Positions 8,933 to 17,947 of a stretch of 64,000 nt of DNA are shown here, one piece after another. Both the position numbers and the translations under genes were made by a program. The stretch covers positions 541,490-605,489 of the forward strand of contig VXMB01000014.1 in the NCBI GenBank assembly GCA_009841265.1, read 5' to 3'. The stretch's first letter is position 1. Every line of letters starts with the position of its first letter. Below the pieces are notes generated by a model. That model made no database searches. It saw only the letters and a program-made list of their open reading frames with translations, and was not told the DNA's origin. This DNA is from Gemmatimonadota bacterium (GTDB taxonomy: Bacteria > JAAXHH01).

Positions 8933-9811
8933 ATGATATGCAGCATGACTGGATACGGCGCCGGGGAATCCGACCTCGCCGGCGTCCGCACCGTCGTCGA
9001 ACTGCGTTCGGTTAACGGCCGGTTCTGCGACATCGCGGTAAGGCTGCCGAAGTCTCTGGGTTCGCTGGAGGGCCGCGTGCGCGCGTACGTGCAGGACCAC
9101 GTGACGCGAGGCAACGTTTCCGTGTCCGTCCGGTGCGACGACGGCGATTCAAACGCCCACGGGATACGGATCGACGCGGAGGCCGGAAGGAAGTACTGCG
9201 ACGCGCTGAGGCAGCTCAAGGACGAGCTCGGCGTATCGGGCGAGGTCTCCCTCGAAATGGTCGCGGCCTACCCGGGCCTGGTGACGCCGGAAGCCGACGA
9301 AGTCGACCCGGCCGAGCGCTGGAAGGGTATCGAGGCCGCCCTGGAGCGCGCGCTTGTCGCCTTCAAGGACATGAAGCGAAACGAGGGAAAGGCGCTCGAA
9401 ACAGACCTGCGCGGCAGGATCGAAGCCATACTGGCCTTGCTGCGTTCGATCGAGGACCGGTCGCCGGGCCGCGTGGCCGAGTTCCGGGAACGCCTGCGTC
9501 ATCGGATCGAGGGCCTGCTCGACGACGGACCGGTCGACCCGCAGCGCATGGCCATGGAGATCACCCTGTTTGCGGAGCGGAGCGACGTGACCGAGGAATG
9601 CGTCCGCCTGAACGCCCATTGCGGTGCCTTCCTGGAAGCGCTGGGGGACGACGGGAGTCCGGGCAGGCGCCTCAACTTCCTCATCCAGGAAATGAACCGG
9701 GAGATCAACACCATCGGATCCAAGAGCAACGATACGGAAATCAGCCATTCCGTCATCCAGGCCAAGGAAGAGTTGGAGAAGGTCCGCGAACAGGTGCAGA
9801 ACATTGAGTGA
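8933..9811 (+). CDS. yicC: YicC/YloC family endoribonuclease
   Basis: The 292-residue protein begins MICSMTGYGAGE, the conserved start of this family. It ends with the DUF1732-type C-terminus (EEECVRLNAHC-like segment, RLNFLIQEMNREINTIGSKS). Characterised members are metal-dependent endoribonucleases that act in mRNA and sRNA decay. It is first in an operon with gmk, rpoZ and coaBC, a widely conserved order. The stop overlaps the gmk TTG start. Confidence 0.93.
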   Translation: MICSMTGYGAGESDLAGVRTVVELRSVNGRFCDIAVRLPKSLGSLEGRVRAYVQDHVTRGNVSVSVRCDDGDSNAHGIRIDAEAGRKYCDALRQLKDELGVSGEVSLEMVAAYPGLVTPEADEVDPAERWKGIEAALERALVAFKDMKRNEGKALETDLRGRIEAILALLRSIEDRSPGRVAEFRERLRHRIEGLLDDGPVDPQRMAMEITLFAERSDVTEECVRLNAHCGAFLEALGDDGSPGRRLNFLIQEMNREINTIGSKSNDTEISHSVIQAKEELEKVREQVQNIE

Positions 9812-10427
9812 TTCCGTCGCGCCCGGCCGCGCGGAGGCAAAGGGGTTCTGCCTGGTCCTCTCCGCGCCGTCGGGCACGGGAAAGACCACGATCGGCGAGT
9901 TGCTTACGACCGGAGACCCGACCATCGTCCGGTCCGTATCCATGACGACCCGTAAGAAGCGGCCGAACGAGCGGGACGGGATCGATTACCGGTTTGTCAG
10001 CGCGGACGAATTCAAGGAGAAGATACGCCAGGGCGCCTTTCTCGAATGGGCGGAAGTTTACGACGGCGTGCTGTACGGTACCCCACGGGACGCCGTCGAA
10101 CGCGTCATCCGGTCCGGGGGCGTGGCCCTGCTGGTCATCGATGTCCAGGGCGGAGGAGCCGTCAAAGCCATATTCCCGGAGGCCGTTCTCGTCTTCCTGA
10201 TTCCGCCTTCCCTGGACAGCCTGTCGCGGCGGTTGAAACAGCGCGGCCTGGAAGCGGACGATCAGATCCGCAAGCGGTTGGAAAAGGCGCGCACCGAGAT
10301 GAAGTACCTGCCCGCGTATGACTACGGGGTCGACAATGAAGATGGCAAGCAGCAGTCCACCGTTGACGCCATTCGGGGGATCATAGCCACCGAACGGCGT
10401 CGCATCAGCCGATGGGAGCATCCATGA
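9804..10427 (+). CDS. gmk: Guanylate kinase
   Basis: Phosphorylates GMP to GDP. It has 207 residues from a TTG start that overlaps the end of yicC. P-loop APSGTGKTT is near residue 22. GMP-binding segments include SVSMTTRKKRPNERDGIDYRF and GVLYGTP. The lid and adenine region RLKQRGLEADDQIRKRL follows. The stop overlaps the rpoZ ATG by 4 bp. Confidence 0.96.
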   Translation: MSDSVAPGRAEAKGFCLVLSAPSGTGKTTIGELLTTGDPTIVRSVSMTTRKKRPNERDGIDYRFVSADEFKEKIRQGAFLEWAEVYDGVLYGTPRDAVERVIRSGGVALLVIDVQGGGAVKAIFPEAVLVFLIPPSLDSLSRRLKQRGLEADDQIRKRLEKARTEMKYLPAYDYGVDNEDGKQQSTVDAIRGIIATERRRISRWEHP

Positions 10428-10666
10428 ACACCACCAAATCGACACAGTACATTTCCCAGGAGCGCATGAGGGACGTCGCCGATAACATCTACGAGGCCGT
10501 CATGGTTACGGCCATGGAGGCACGGCGAATCAACCTCCACAACAAGATGCTGGGCACGCAGGACGACCGCGCCGAGAAAGTGACGACCCAGGCGCTGGAC
10601 CGGTTGCTCGGCAATGAGCTGAACTACGACTACCAGCCGGCCGAGGAAGACGAGGCCGTGGAGTAA
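10424..10666 (+). CDS. rpoZ: RNA polymerase omega subunit
   Basis: Small assembly subunit that chaperones the beta-prime subunit. From the ATG in the ATGA overlap with gmk it has 80 residues. An ATG 12 bp earlier is less likely. It carries the omega core as AMEARRINLHNKML and the acidic tail EEDEAVE. The position after gmk is the near-universal arrangement and supports the call despite low sequence conservation. Confidence 0.9.
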   Translation: MNTTKSTQYISQERMRDVADNIYEAVMVTAMEARRINLHNKMLGTQDDRAEKVTTQALDRLLGNELNYDYQPAEEDEAVE

Positions 10667-10680
10667 GGCAGGAGTTCCCG

Positions 10681-11898
10681 ATGTCCAGGTTGAAAGGACG
10701 CCGGATCGTCCTCGGCGTGACCGGCAGTATATCGGCCTACAAGGCGGCCGAAGTAGTCCGCGGACTCGTCCGGGAACAGGCAGACGTCCGGGTGGTGATG
10801 ACCCGTGAAGCCGGCGCGTTCGTCGGTGCCGTAACCTTCAGCGCACTGACCGCCCATCCCGTGGCCGTCGAGCAGTTTCCCGACACCGGGATGGCCGGTG
10901 AAGAACACGTCGACCTCGCGGTCTGGGCCGATACGGTGGCCATCGCGCCCGCCACGGCCAATATCATCGGCAAGATGGCGAACGGGCTGGGCGACGACCT
11001 GCTCTCCACCGTGATGCTGGCCTGCGAAGCGCCTTGCTGCCTGGCGCCGGCCATGAATTTCCGCATGTGGAGAAACGAGGCCGTCCAGTCGAATCTCGAC
11101 CGCCTCAGGAGCCGGGGCGTGCACGTCATCGAACCGGAATTCGGCCTGCTGGCCAACGGCGAAGAGGGGGACGGGAGGCTGGCGGCGCCGGAGCAGATCG
11201 TGGAAGCGGTCGCCATCCTTGCCGATCCCGATCATGACCTGGCCGGATGCAACTTGCTGGTGAGCGCCGGCCCCACGGCGGAGGACATCGATCCCGTCCG
11301 GTGCGTAACGAACCGCTCCAGCGGAAAGATGGGTTACGCCCTCGCAAGGGCCGCGGCCCGGCGCGGCGCGTCGGTCACGCTCGTAGCGGGACCCACGCAC
11401 CTCCAGGATCCTTACGGGGTCGCCGTGGAACACGTCCGGACCGCCGGTGAAATGCGCGAAGCCGTCCTGGCCAACCGAGAAGGCCAGCATGCCGTGATCA
11501 TGGCGGCGGCCGTGGCGGATTACCGACCGGGCGTCCAGGCCCCCCGGAAGACGAAGAAGACGGAGGAACGTCTCACGCTGGAAATGACGCGGACCACCGA
11601 TATCCTCGCAGAAGTGGCCGCCGACCGGCCGCCCGTGCTGATCGGCTTTGCCGCGGAGACCCATGACGGTCTCGACTACGCGCGCCAGAAGCGGGCGGAC
11701 AAGGACCTGGACCTGGTGGTCTACAACGACCTCACCGCCGAGGGCGCCGGGTTCGAGACGGATACCAACATCGTCACCCTTATACACCGCGACGGTCGCG
11801 AGGAATCCCTGCCCCTGCAATCCAAGTCCGACGTGGCGGACCGCGTCATGGACGAAGTCGCCGCCCTGCTGAGAAACCGGGAAGTCGTTCCCGCATGA
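10681..11898 (+). CDS. coaBC: Bifunctional phosphopantothenoylcysteine decarboxylase / phosphopantothenate-cysteine ligase
   Basis: Coenzyme A synthesis. The N-terminal FMN-dependent CoaC half (~1-185) shows GVTGSISAYKAAEVVRGL, PATANIIGKMANGLGDDLLST and CLAPAMNFRMW with the conserved PAMN. The C-terminal CoaB half (~190-405) has VSAGPTAEDIDPVRCVTNRSSGKMGYALA and the AAAVADYRP segment. It has 405 residues. AGGAG at 10670-10674 supports the start. It overlaps the uracil-DNA glycosylase gene by 4 bp. Confidence 0.96.
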   Translation: MSRLKGRRIVLGVTGSISAYKAAEVVRGLVREQADVRVVMTREAGAFVGAVTFSALTAHPVAVEQFPDTGMAGEEHVDLAVWADTVAIAPATANIIGKMANGLGDDLLSTVMLACEAPCCLAPAMNFRMWRNEAVQSNLDRLRSRGVHVIEPEFGLLANGEEGDGRLAAPEQIVEAVAILADPDHDLAGCNLLVSAGPTAEDIDPVRCVTNRSSGKMGYALARAAARRGASVTLVAGPTHLQDPYGVAVEHVRTAGEMREAVLANREGQHAVIMAAAVADYRPGVQAPRKTKKTEERLTLEMTRTTDILAEVAADRPPVLIGFAAETHDGLDYARQKRADKDLDLVVYNDLTAEGAGFETDTNIVTLIHRDGREESLPLQSKSDVADRVMDEVAALLRNREVVPA

Positions 11899-12761
11899 AA
11901 ACGCAAGCGTCGCTGTCCGACCTGATACGCCAGACCGTCGAGGCCGTGAGGCAGGAAGAAGAGCAGGGACTCGAATCGCTCTACCTGCCGGAAGGCCTGG
12001 ACGGGGCGCTTCCGCTGCCGGAGCGGAGGCGGCGCGAACGGCACGAAGGTCCCGGCCAATCCGATCGGTCCGGTCAACCTGCCGGGGTAGGCCAACCTGC
12101 CGGGACCGGGCGGGCGGCCCAGTCGACCCATTCGGCCCAGTCAGCCCATTCGGCCCAGTCGGCCCGGGTAACGTCGCTCGAGGGCCTGTATGCGAAATAC
12201 CATCGCTGCACGGCCTGCGCGCTGGGATTCAAGCGAAAGCACTTCGTATTCGGTTCCGGGAACGAGCACGCCGACGTGATGTTCGTGGGCGAAGCGCCCG
12301 GCGCCCAGGAAGACGAACAGGGCCAACCCTTCGTGGGCCAGGCGGGTAAGCTGCTGACCCGTATCCTGAACGCCATCGATTTCACCCGGGACGAGGTGTA
12401 TATCACCAACATCCTGAAATGCCGGCCGCCGAACAACCGCGACCCGATGCCCGAAGAGATCGACGCGTGCGACGCCATCCTGAAGGAGCAGATCCGGCTC
12501 GTCCGGCCCCGGCTGATCTGCGCCCTCGGCCGCGTCGCGGCCCAGGCCCTGCTCAAGCAGAACAGTTCGATTCGAGCGCTGCGGGGCAGGTTCCACGACT
12601 ATCACGGCATCAAATTGCTGGTGACGTACCACCCTTCCGGCCTGTTGCGCAATTCGGCCTACAAACGGCCGACCTGGGAAGACGTGCAACTGTTGCGGAA
12701 GGAATACGACCGCATCGTGCAGTCCGATGCGCAGGCGACCCCGGGAGATGAGGTCTCATGA
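11895..12761 (+). CDS. Family 4 uracil-DNA glycosylase (4Fe-4S) with a repeat-rich linker
   Basis: Removes uracil from DNA. The catalytic core (~100-275) has GEAPGAQEDEQGQPFVGQAG and TYHPSGLLRN. Four Cys suit the Fe-S cluster: CTAC, ILKC and EIDAC. An N-terminal helix (~1-45) is linked to the core by a low-complexity stretch (~55-95) built of SGQPAG and HSAQSA units, matching DNA repeats at ~12055-12170. The core is complete, so the linker expansion is probably neutral. It is coupled to coaBC upstream and dnaB downstream by 4-bp overlaps. Confidence 0.92.
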   Translation: MKTQASLSDLIRQTVEAVRQEEEQGLESLYLPEGLDGALPLPERRRRERHEGPGQSDRSGQPAGVGQPAGTGRAAQSTHSAQSAHSAQSARVTSLEGLYAKYHRCTACALGFKRKHFVFGSGNEHADVMFVGEAPGAQEDEQGQPFVGQAGKLLTRILNAIDFTRDEVYITNILKCRPPNNRDPMPEEIDACDAILKEQIRLVRPRLICALGRVAAQALLKQNSSIRALRGRFHDYHGIKLLVTYHPSGLLRNSAYKRPTWEDVQLLRKEYDRIVQSDAQATPGDEVS

Positions 12762-14119
12762 ACAGCCAGAGCGACGGGGCGGAACGACTTCCGCCGCAGG
12801 CCGTGGAGGCGGAGGCGGCGGTCCTGGGCGCCATGCTGCTGGAACAGGACGCCATATCGATCGCCCTCGAGATCCTCGACGACACCGCGTTCTACCGTGA
12901 TGCGCACCGCAAGATCTTCAGTGCCATCATTGCCCTGTACGACCGGAACGAACCCACCGACGTGATCACCCTTAGCGAAGAACTGGAGAAGCGGCACGAA
13001 CTGCCCGCCGTGGGGGGATCCTTCTACCTGGTCGGCCTGACGGAGGGCGTTTCGACGGCGGCCAACGTGGAATACCACGCCCGGATCGTGCACGAGAAAT
13101 CCCAGGGACGCAAGCTGATCAACGTGGCGACCCAGATCGTCTCCCGGGCCTATGAATCGTCAGAAGACACCGCGGAACTGCTGGACGACGCCGAGCGGAT
13201 GGTGTTCTCCCTGTCCCAGCGTGACGCCCGCCGAGGTTTCACCCAGCTCAATCCCATTCTGCACGACACCTTCGAGAACATCGAAAAGCTCCACGAGCAG
13301 GACACCACCGTGACCGGCGTCCCTACGGGCTTTACCCGGCTGGACGAGATGACCGCCGGTTTCCAGCGCGGAGACCTGGTTATCATCGCGGCCCGTCCGG
13401 CCATGGGGAAGACGGCCCTCTGCCTGAACATCATCCGCCACGTCGCGGTGGAGGCCGGGGTCGGCGTCGGCCTGTTCAGCCTCGAGATGACCAGCCACCA
13501 GCTGGCCCAGCGGATGCTGTGCAGCGAGGCCCGTGTGGATTCCCACCTGATGCGCACCGGCCGGCTGCCGGGAGACGCGTGGTCGAACCTGAGCATCGCG
13601 GTGGGGGCCCTCGCCACCGCGCCGGTATACATCGACGAGACCCCGGCGTTGTCGGTCACCGAAATGCGTTCCCGGGCGCGCAGACTGATGTCCGAGCATG
13701 ACGACATCGGCCTGCTGGCCGTCGACTACATGCAGCTTATGCGGGGCCCGAGCGACGCGGAGAACAGGCAACAGGAGATCTCCGCCATCTCCCGGAACCT
13801 GAAGGCCCTGGCCAAGGAGCTGGACGTCCCGATCGTTGCGCTGTCGCAGCTTTCCCGGGCGGTGGAGATCCGCGGCGGGGACGGTCGGCCGCAGCTGTCG
13901 GACTTAAGGGAATCGGGCGCGATCGAACAGGACGCCGACGTGGTGCTGTTCATCTACCGGCCCGCCCGTTACGCAGAAGGCGAGGAACAGGAGCAGAACC
14001 AGGCGGAAATCATTATCGGCAAGCAGCGCAACGGTCCCGTCGGAACGGTGGACCTGGTCTTCGTGGACCGTTTCGCCCGTTTCGAGAACCCGGATCTCTA
14101 TCACGAAGACCCGGGCTGA
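12758..14119 (+). CDS. dnaB: Replicative DNA helicase
   Basis: Hexameric 5'-3' helicase of the replication fork. It has 453 residues. The N-terminal primase-interacting domain begins PPQAVEAEAAVLGAMLL. The RecA-like domain has Walker A ARPAMGKTAL near residue 210, LFSLEMTSHQLAQRML, Walker B LLAVDYMQLM and SDLRESGAIEQDADVVLF. There is no intein or interruption. It overlaps the UDG stop by 4 bp. Confidence 0.97.
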   Translation: MNSQSDGAERLPPQAVEAEAAVLGAMLLEQDAISIALEILDDTAFYRDAHRKIFSAIIALYDRNEPTDVITLSEELEKRHELPAVGGSFYLVGLTEGVSTAANVEYHARIVHEKSQGRKLINVATQIVSRAYESSEDTAELLDDAERMVFSLSQRDARRGFTQLNPILHDTFENIEKLHEQDTTVTGVPTGFTRLDEMTAGFQRGDLVIIAARPAMGKTALCLNIIRHVAVEAGVGVGLFSLEMTSHQLAQRMLCSEARVDSHLMRTGRLPGDAWSNLSIAVGALATAPVYIDETPALSVTEMRSRARRLMSEHDDIGLLAVDYMQLMRGPSDAENRQQEISAISRNLKALAKELDVPIVALSQLSRAVEIRGGDGRPQLSDLRESGAIEQDADVVLFIYRPARYAEGEEQEQNQAEIIIGKQRNGPVGTVDLVFVDRFARFENPDLYHEDPG

Positions 14120-14152
14120 CCGTTCTTCCCGCGTTACGTTCTCTACCCGCTC

Positions 14153-14899
14153 ATGATCGAAATCGTACACCTGAGAAAAGCCTTCGGGAAACCGGTGCTG
14201 AAGGACGTCAACCTGACCATCGAGTCCGGGGAGACCATGGTCATCATCGGCCGGAGCGGATGCGGCAAGAGCGTGCTGCTCAAGCACATCACGGGATTGC
14301 TGCATCCGGACGGCGGAACGCTGTTGGTGGACGGCAGGGACGTGACCAGGCTGTACGGAACGGAACTGGACGAAATCCGCAAGCGCTTCGGTTTCCTGTT
14401 CCAGGGCGGCGCCCTCTTCGATTCCATGACCGTGGGCGAGAACGTGGGGATCGCCCTGAAGGTACACACCGACCGGACCGAGGCGGAGATCGGCGAACGG
14501 GTCCGGACCTGCCTCCAGATGGTCGGCCTGTCCGACGTGGAGGAACAGAAGCCGGCGGAGCTTTCGGGCGGCATGCGCAAGAGAGTGGGACTCGCCAGGG
14601 CGATCGCCATGAATCCGGAGTACATTCTCTACGACGAGCCCACGACGGGCCTGGATCCCATCATGGCGGACATCATCAACGACCTGATCCTGGACATGAA
14701 CCAGCGGCTGTCGGTGACGGCGATCGCGGTGACCCACGACATGATCAGCGCGTACAAGATCGCGGACCGCATCGCGATGCTCCACGACGGGGTGATTCAC
14801 ATGGTGGGGACCCCGGACGAGATCCGGAACTGCGACGACGCGCTGGTGCAGCAGTTCATCCTGGGCCGCGGCGAGGGCCCCATCAAATCGCTGGAATAG
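14153..14899 (+). CDS. ABC transporter ATP-binding protein, MlaF/Ttg2A-like
   Basis: The 248-residue ATPase has Walker A GRSGCGKS, the Q-loop LFQGGALFDSMTV typical of MlaF/Mkl proteins, signature LSGGMRKRVGLARA and Walker B ILYDEPTTGLDP. Family members energise phospholipid or steroid transport across the envelope with MlaE and MlaD. No permease or MCE-domain gene adjoins it, so partners must lie elsewhere. The assignment to the Mla branch rests on the FQGGALFDS motif. Confidence 0.85.
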   Translation: MIEIVHLRKAFGKPVLKDVNLTIESGETMVIIGRSGCGKSVLLKHITGLLHPDGGTLLVDGRDVTRLYGTELDEIRKRFGFLFQGGALFDSMTVGENVGIALKVHTDRTEAEIGERVRTCLQMVGLSDVEEQKPAELSGGMRKRVGLARAIAMNPEYILYDEPTTGLDPIMADIINDLILDMNQRLSVTAIAVTHDMISAYKIADRIAMLHDGVIHMVGTPDEIRNCDDALVQQFILGRGEGPIKSLE

Positions 14900-14913
14900 T
14901 CATGGATCATTCT

Positions 14914-14941
14914 AAAGGAGGACCGCGGGTCCCGCGGTATG
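14914..14941 (+). promoter_or_regulatory. Shine-Dalgarno and start-adjacent hairpin of tgt
   Basis: A strong AAAGGAGG (14914-14921) is followed directly by ACCGCGG-GTC-CCGCGGT (14922-14938), a stem of 6-7 GC-rich pairs, then ATG at 14939. The linear spacing of 17 nt is too long for efficient initiation. Folding the hairpin would bring the two elements together. This is seen in sequence; the regulatory role is inference. Confidence 0.6.
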
Positions 14942-16096
14942 GCTTCGCTGGACTTTAACCTGCTCGCCCGGGACCCGGCTTCGAACGCGCGGGCCGGCCG
15001 CATGAAGACCCCCCACGGCGAAATCCGCACGCCGGTGTTCATGCCTGTGGGGACCCAGGCGACGGTGAAGACGCTGACGCCGGAGGAACTCGAAGCCGCC
15101 GGCGCGCAGATCATACTCGGCAACACCTACCACCTGTTTCTCCGGCCGGGACATGCATTGATCAGGGAGATGGGCGGGCTGCACGGCTTCATGAACTGGC
15201 GGCGGCCCCTGTTGACCGACAGCGGAGGCTACCAGGTGTTCAGCCTCTCGGACCTCAAGTCCATCCAGGAAGAGGGGGTGACCTTCCAATCGCACATCGA
15301 CGGCTCGCGGCACCTGTTCACGCCGGAGTCCGTCATGGAAATCGAGACCGCCCTCGGCGCCGATATCATCGCGCCCCTCGACGAGTGCCCGCCCTATCCC
15401 TGCGACTACGGTTACGCGAAGGATTCCGCCGCGCTGACGCTGCGTTGGGCCGAGCGGTCCCGGAAGCGTTTCGACGAACTGGAGGGAGAAAGGGCGCATC
15501 CCCAGGCCCTGTTCGGCATCGTGCAGGGAAGCGTCTACGAAGACCTCCGGGTCGACTGCGCGCGGTCGCTGGTCGACCGGGGATTCGACGCCTACGCCAT
15601 CGGAGGGATGTCGATCGGGGAGCCGAAGCCGGCCATGGCGGCCCTGATCGACGCCACCGTCGAACACCTGCCGGAAGACCGGCCCCGTTACCTGATGGGC
15701 GCCGGGACGCCGGAAGACCTCGTCGACGCCGTGGGACGAGGGATCGACATGTTCGACTGCGTCATTCCCACCCGCGAGGGCCGGAACGGCGCGCTTTACA
15801 CGCGCTCCGGACGCATCAATATCTACAACGCCCGCTTCAGGGCCGACGCCGGACCGATCGATGCATCCTGTTCCTGTTATGCCTGCCGGACCTTCAGCCG
15901 TTCGTACGTCCGGCACCTTTACTGCGCGGGAGAAATACTGGGTCCGAGAATGGGGACCCTGCACAACATCCACTTCTACGTCGGCCTGGTCTCCGAGATG
16001 GGAGAAGCCATCCAGGAAGGCCGTTTCGGCCCGTGGAGCAGGTCGTTTCTGACCGCGTATCGCAGTGCGACCGCAAGAAAGGAGCAACCCCAGTGA
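14939..16096 (+). CDS. tgt: tRNA-guanine transglycosylase
   Basis: Exchanges guanine-34 for preQ1 in queuosine tRNAs. It has 385 residues. The N-terminus TPHGEIRTPVFMPVGTQATVKTL is typical. Catalytic Asp residues are in LTDSGGYQVFSL and MFDCVIPTREGRNG. Zinc ligands are in CSCYACRTF with a following His in TLHNIHFY. A two-domain PTPS/QueD-like gene at 46174 could belong to the same pathway. The stop overlaps the yajC GTG. Confidence 0.96.
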   Translation: MASLDFNLLARDPASNARAGRMKTPHGEIRTPVFMPVGTQATVKTLTPEELEAAGAQIILGNTYHLFLRPGHALIREMGGLHGFMNWRRPLLTDSGGYQVFSLSDLKSIQEEGVTFQSHIDGSRHLFTPESVMEIETALGADIIAPLDECPPYPCDYGYAKDSAALTLRWAERSRKRFDELEGERAHPQALFGIVQGSVYEDLRVDCARSLVDRGFDAYAIGGMSIGEPKPAMAALIDATVEHLPEDRPRYLMGAGTPEDLVDAVGRGIDMFDCVIPTREGRNGALYTRSGRINIYNARFRADAGPIDASCSCYACRTFSRSYVRHLYCAGEILGPRMGTLHNIHFYVGLVSEMGEAIQEGRFGPWSRSFLTAYRSATARKEQPQ

Positions 16097-16425
16097 TTCA
16101 AGATGCCTTTGCCATGGGCCCCGGCGGCGGAGACGCTTCCGGACCGGGTTTCCTGATCTCCATGATCCCCATCCTGTTGATGTTCGCGATCATCTACCTG
16201 TTGCTGATCCGTCCCCAGCAGAAGCGTCAGCGCGAACACCAGGCCATGCTGGACGCCCTGCAGAACGGGGACAAGGTGGTGACGCAGGGCGGGATCATCG
16301 GCGTCGTTACAGGACTGAAGGCGGACACGGTCACGGTGCGCATCGCCGACGACGTCCGGATCGACCTGCAACGCAGCGCCATCTCCCGCCTGATCAGCAG
16401 CAAGAAGGGAAGCAAGGAAGAATAG
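16093..16425 (+). CDS. yajC: Preprotein translocase accessory subunit YajC
   Basis: Small membrane protein associated with SecDF. It has 110 residues from a GTG overlapping the tgt stop, with AAAGGAG just upstream. One transmembrane segment (~20-40, LISMIPILLMFAIIYLLL) is followed by the family hallmark RPQQKRQREHQ and a beta-rich domain GDKVVTQGGIIGVVTGL. secD and secF, often next in order, are absent; def follows instead. Confidence 0.93.
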   Translation: MIQDAFAMGPGGGDASGPGFLISMIPILLMFAIIYLLLIRPQQKRQREHQAMLDALQNGDKVVTQGGIIGVVTGLKADTVTVRIADDVRIDLQRSAISRLISSKKGSKEE

Positions 16426-16433
16426 GAAAAGCC

Positions 16434-16988
16434 ATGGCGGTCAGACCCATACGCATATACGGCGACCCGGTGCTCCGCGAGAAGGCGCGCCCGGTGGGGG
16501 ATGCGACCGCGGCGCTGCGTCTCCTCGCCGAGGACCTGGTCGACACCATGTTCGACGCGGAGGGCATCGGGCTCGCGGCTCCCCAGGTCGGCGAGACCGT
16601 CCGCATGTACGTGGTGAACCTCGGGGCGATCGGACCGGAACTCTTCCTGGACCGCCGGGGGCCGGCCCTGGAGGGCGAACCGGAACACCTGGTGCTGGTG
16701 AACCCGCGCGTCGTCAAGCGGGAAGGCGCGCAGACGAGCGACGAGGGATGCCTGAGTTTTCCCGATCTCTTCGAGAAGGTGACCCGGCCCGAGGTCGTGC
16801 GCGTCGAGGCAACGGACCTGGACGGGCGCCCCTTCGAGATCGAGGGCAGCGGACTGCTTGCGCGGGTCCTGGTCCACGAGTACGACCACCTGGAAGGCGT
16901 CCTGTTCATCGATCACCTCAGCAAGCTCCGTCAGCAGTTCATCCGCGGTAAACTGAGGAAGCTCAAGGAGAGCGGTCAGGCGGTCTGA
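16434..16988 (+). CDS. def: Peptide deformylase
   Basis: Metalloenzyme that removes the N-formyl group from nascent proteins. It has 184 residues. All three motifs are intact: GIGLAAPQVG (I), EGCLSFP with the Cys ligand (II) and HEYDHLEG with two His ligands and the catalytic Glu (III). It is adjacent to fmt, whose product installs the formyl group. I start at the ATG of MAVRPIRIYGDP; longer frames run into yajC. Confidence 0.97.
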   Translation: MAVRPIRIYGDPVLREKARPVGDATAALRLLAEDLVDTMFDAEGIGLAAPQVGETVRMYVVNLGAIGPELFLDRRGPALEGEPEHLVLVNPRVVKREGAQTSDEGCLSFPDLFEKVTRPEVVRVEATDLDGRPFEIEGSGLLARVLVHEYDHLEGVLFIDHLSKLRQQFIRGKLRKLKESGQAV

Positions 16989-16989
16989 T

Positions 16990-17931
16990 ATGCGCGTGGT
17001 CTACATGGGTACGCCCGCCTTCGCGGTGCCGAGTCTCGAGGCGCTGATCGGCCGGCCGGAACACGAGGTGGCCGGTATCGTCACCGGCCCCGACCGGCCG
17101 AAGGGACGGGGACTGAAGACCGCGCATTCCCCGGTGAAGGAAACCGCCCTGCGGCACGGCATTCCCTTCTGGCAGCCTGAGAAGCTGCGCGATCCGGGTT
17201 TCCTGGACGCCCTTCGGTCCCTGGAAGCCGGCCTGTTCGTGGTCGTGGCCTTCCGCATCCTGCCCGACGAACTGCTGGCGATACCCCCGGCCGGCACGAT
17301 CAACCTGCATCCTTCCCTCCTGCCCCGGTACCGCGGCGCGGCGCCCATACAGTGGGCGGTGATGAACGGGGACGAGGTTACGGGCGTCACCACGTTCCTG
17401 GTCGAAAGGCGGGTGGACACGGGTGACATCCTCTGCCAGGAGACCGTGCCGATCGGGCCGGAAGAAACGGCCGGCGAACTGCACGACCGCCTGTCCCGCA
17501 CCGGCGCGGACCTGCTCCTGCGCACGGTGGATCGGGTGGCAGACGGCCGCATAACGCCGCGGGCGCAGCGGGGCGAAGCGACACCCGCGCCGAGGATCTC
17601 CCGGGAGGACGGCCGCATAGACTGGCGACTGCCGGCCCGCGTTATATACAACAGGGTACGGGGCCTGAACCCGGTTCCCATGGCCTTCACCACCTGGCGC
17701 GGCCAGCGCCTCCGGATCATTTCGAGTCAGCCCGTCCCTCTGGAAGGGGAAGGGGGCGGCCCGCCCGGAGAGATCGTCTCCGCCGACGAACGCCGGGGCG
17801 TCACCGTGCAGACCGGAGAAGGCGGATTGAGACTGGACCGGGTGCAGTCCGAGGGCCGGAGCCGGATCGAAGGCGCGGAATTCGTGAGAGGATACCGTCC
17901 GGTGGCGGGCGACCTTCTCGGCGGGTCCTGA
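16990..17931 (+). CDS. fmt: Methionyl-tRNA formyltransferase
   Basis: Formylates initiator Met-tRNA using 10-formyl-THF. It has 313 residues. Motifs are VVYMGTPAFAVPSLEAL at the N-terminus, the catalytic Asn-His in NLHPSLLPRYRGAAPIQWAVMNGD, and a C-terminal OB-like tRNA-binding domain. It starts 1 bp after def. With def and rsmB it forms the common def-fmt-rsmB operon. Confidence 0.97.
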   Translation: MRVVYMGTPAFAVPSLEALIGRPEHEVAGIVTGPDRPKGRGLKTAHSPVKETALRHGIPFWQPEKLRDPGFLDALRSLEAGLFVVVAFRILPDELLAIPPAGTINLHPSLLPRYRGAAPIQWAVMNGDEVTGVTTFLVERRVDTGDILCQETVPIGPEETAGELHDRLSRTGADLLLRTVDRVADGRITPRAQRGEATPAPRISREDGRIDWRLPARVIYNRVRGLNPVPMAFTTWRGQRLRIISSQPVPLEGEGGGPPGEIVSADERRGVTVQTGEGGLRLDRVQSEGRSRIEGAEFVRGYRPVAGDLLGGS

Positions 17932-17947
17932 GCACGGAACCCCGACC

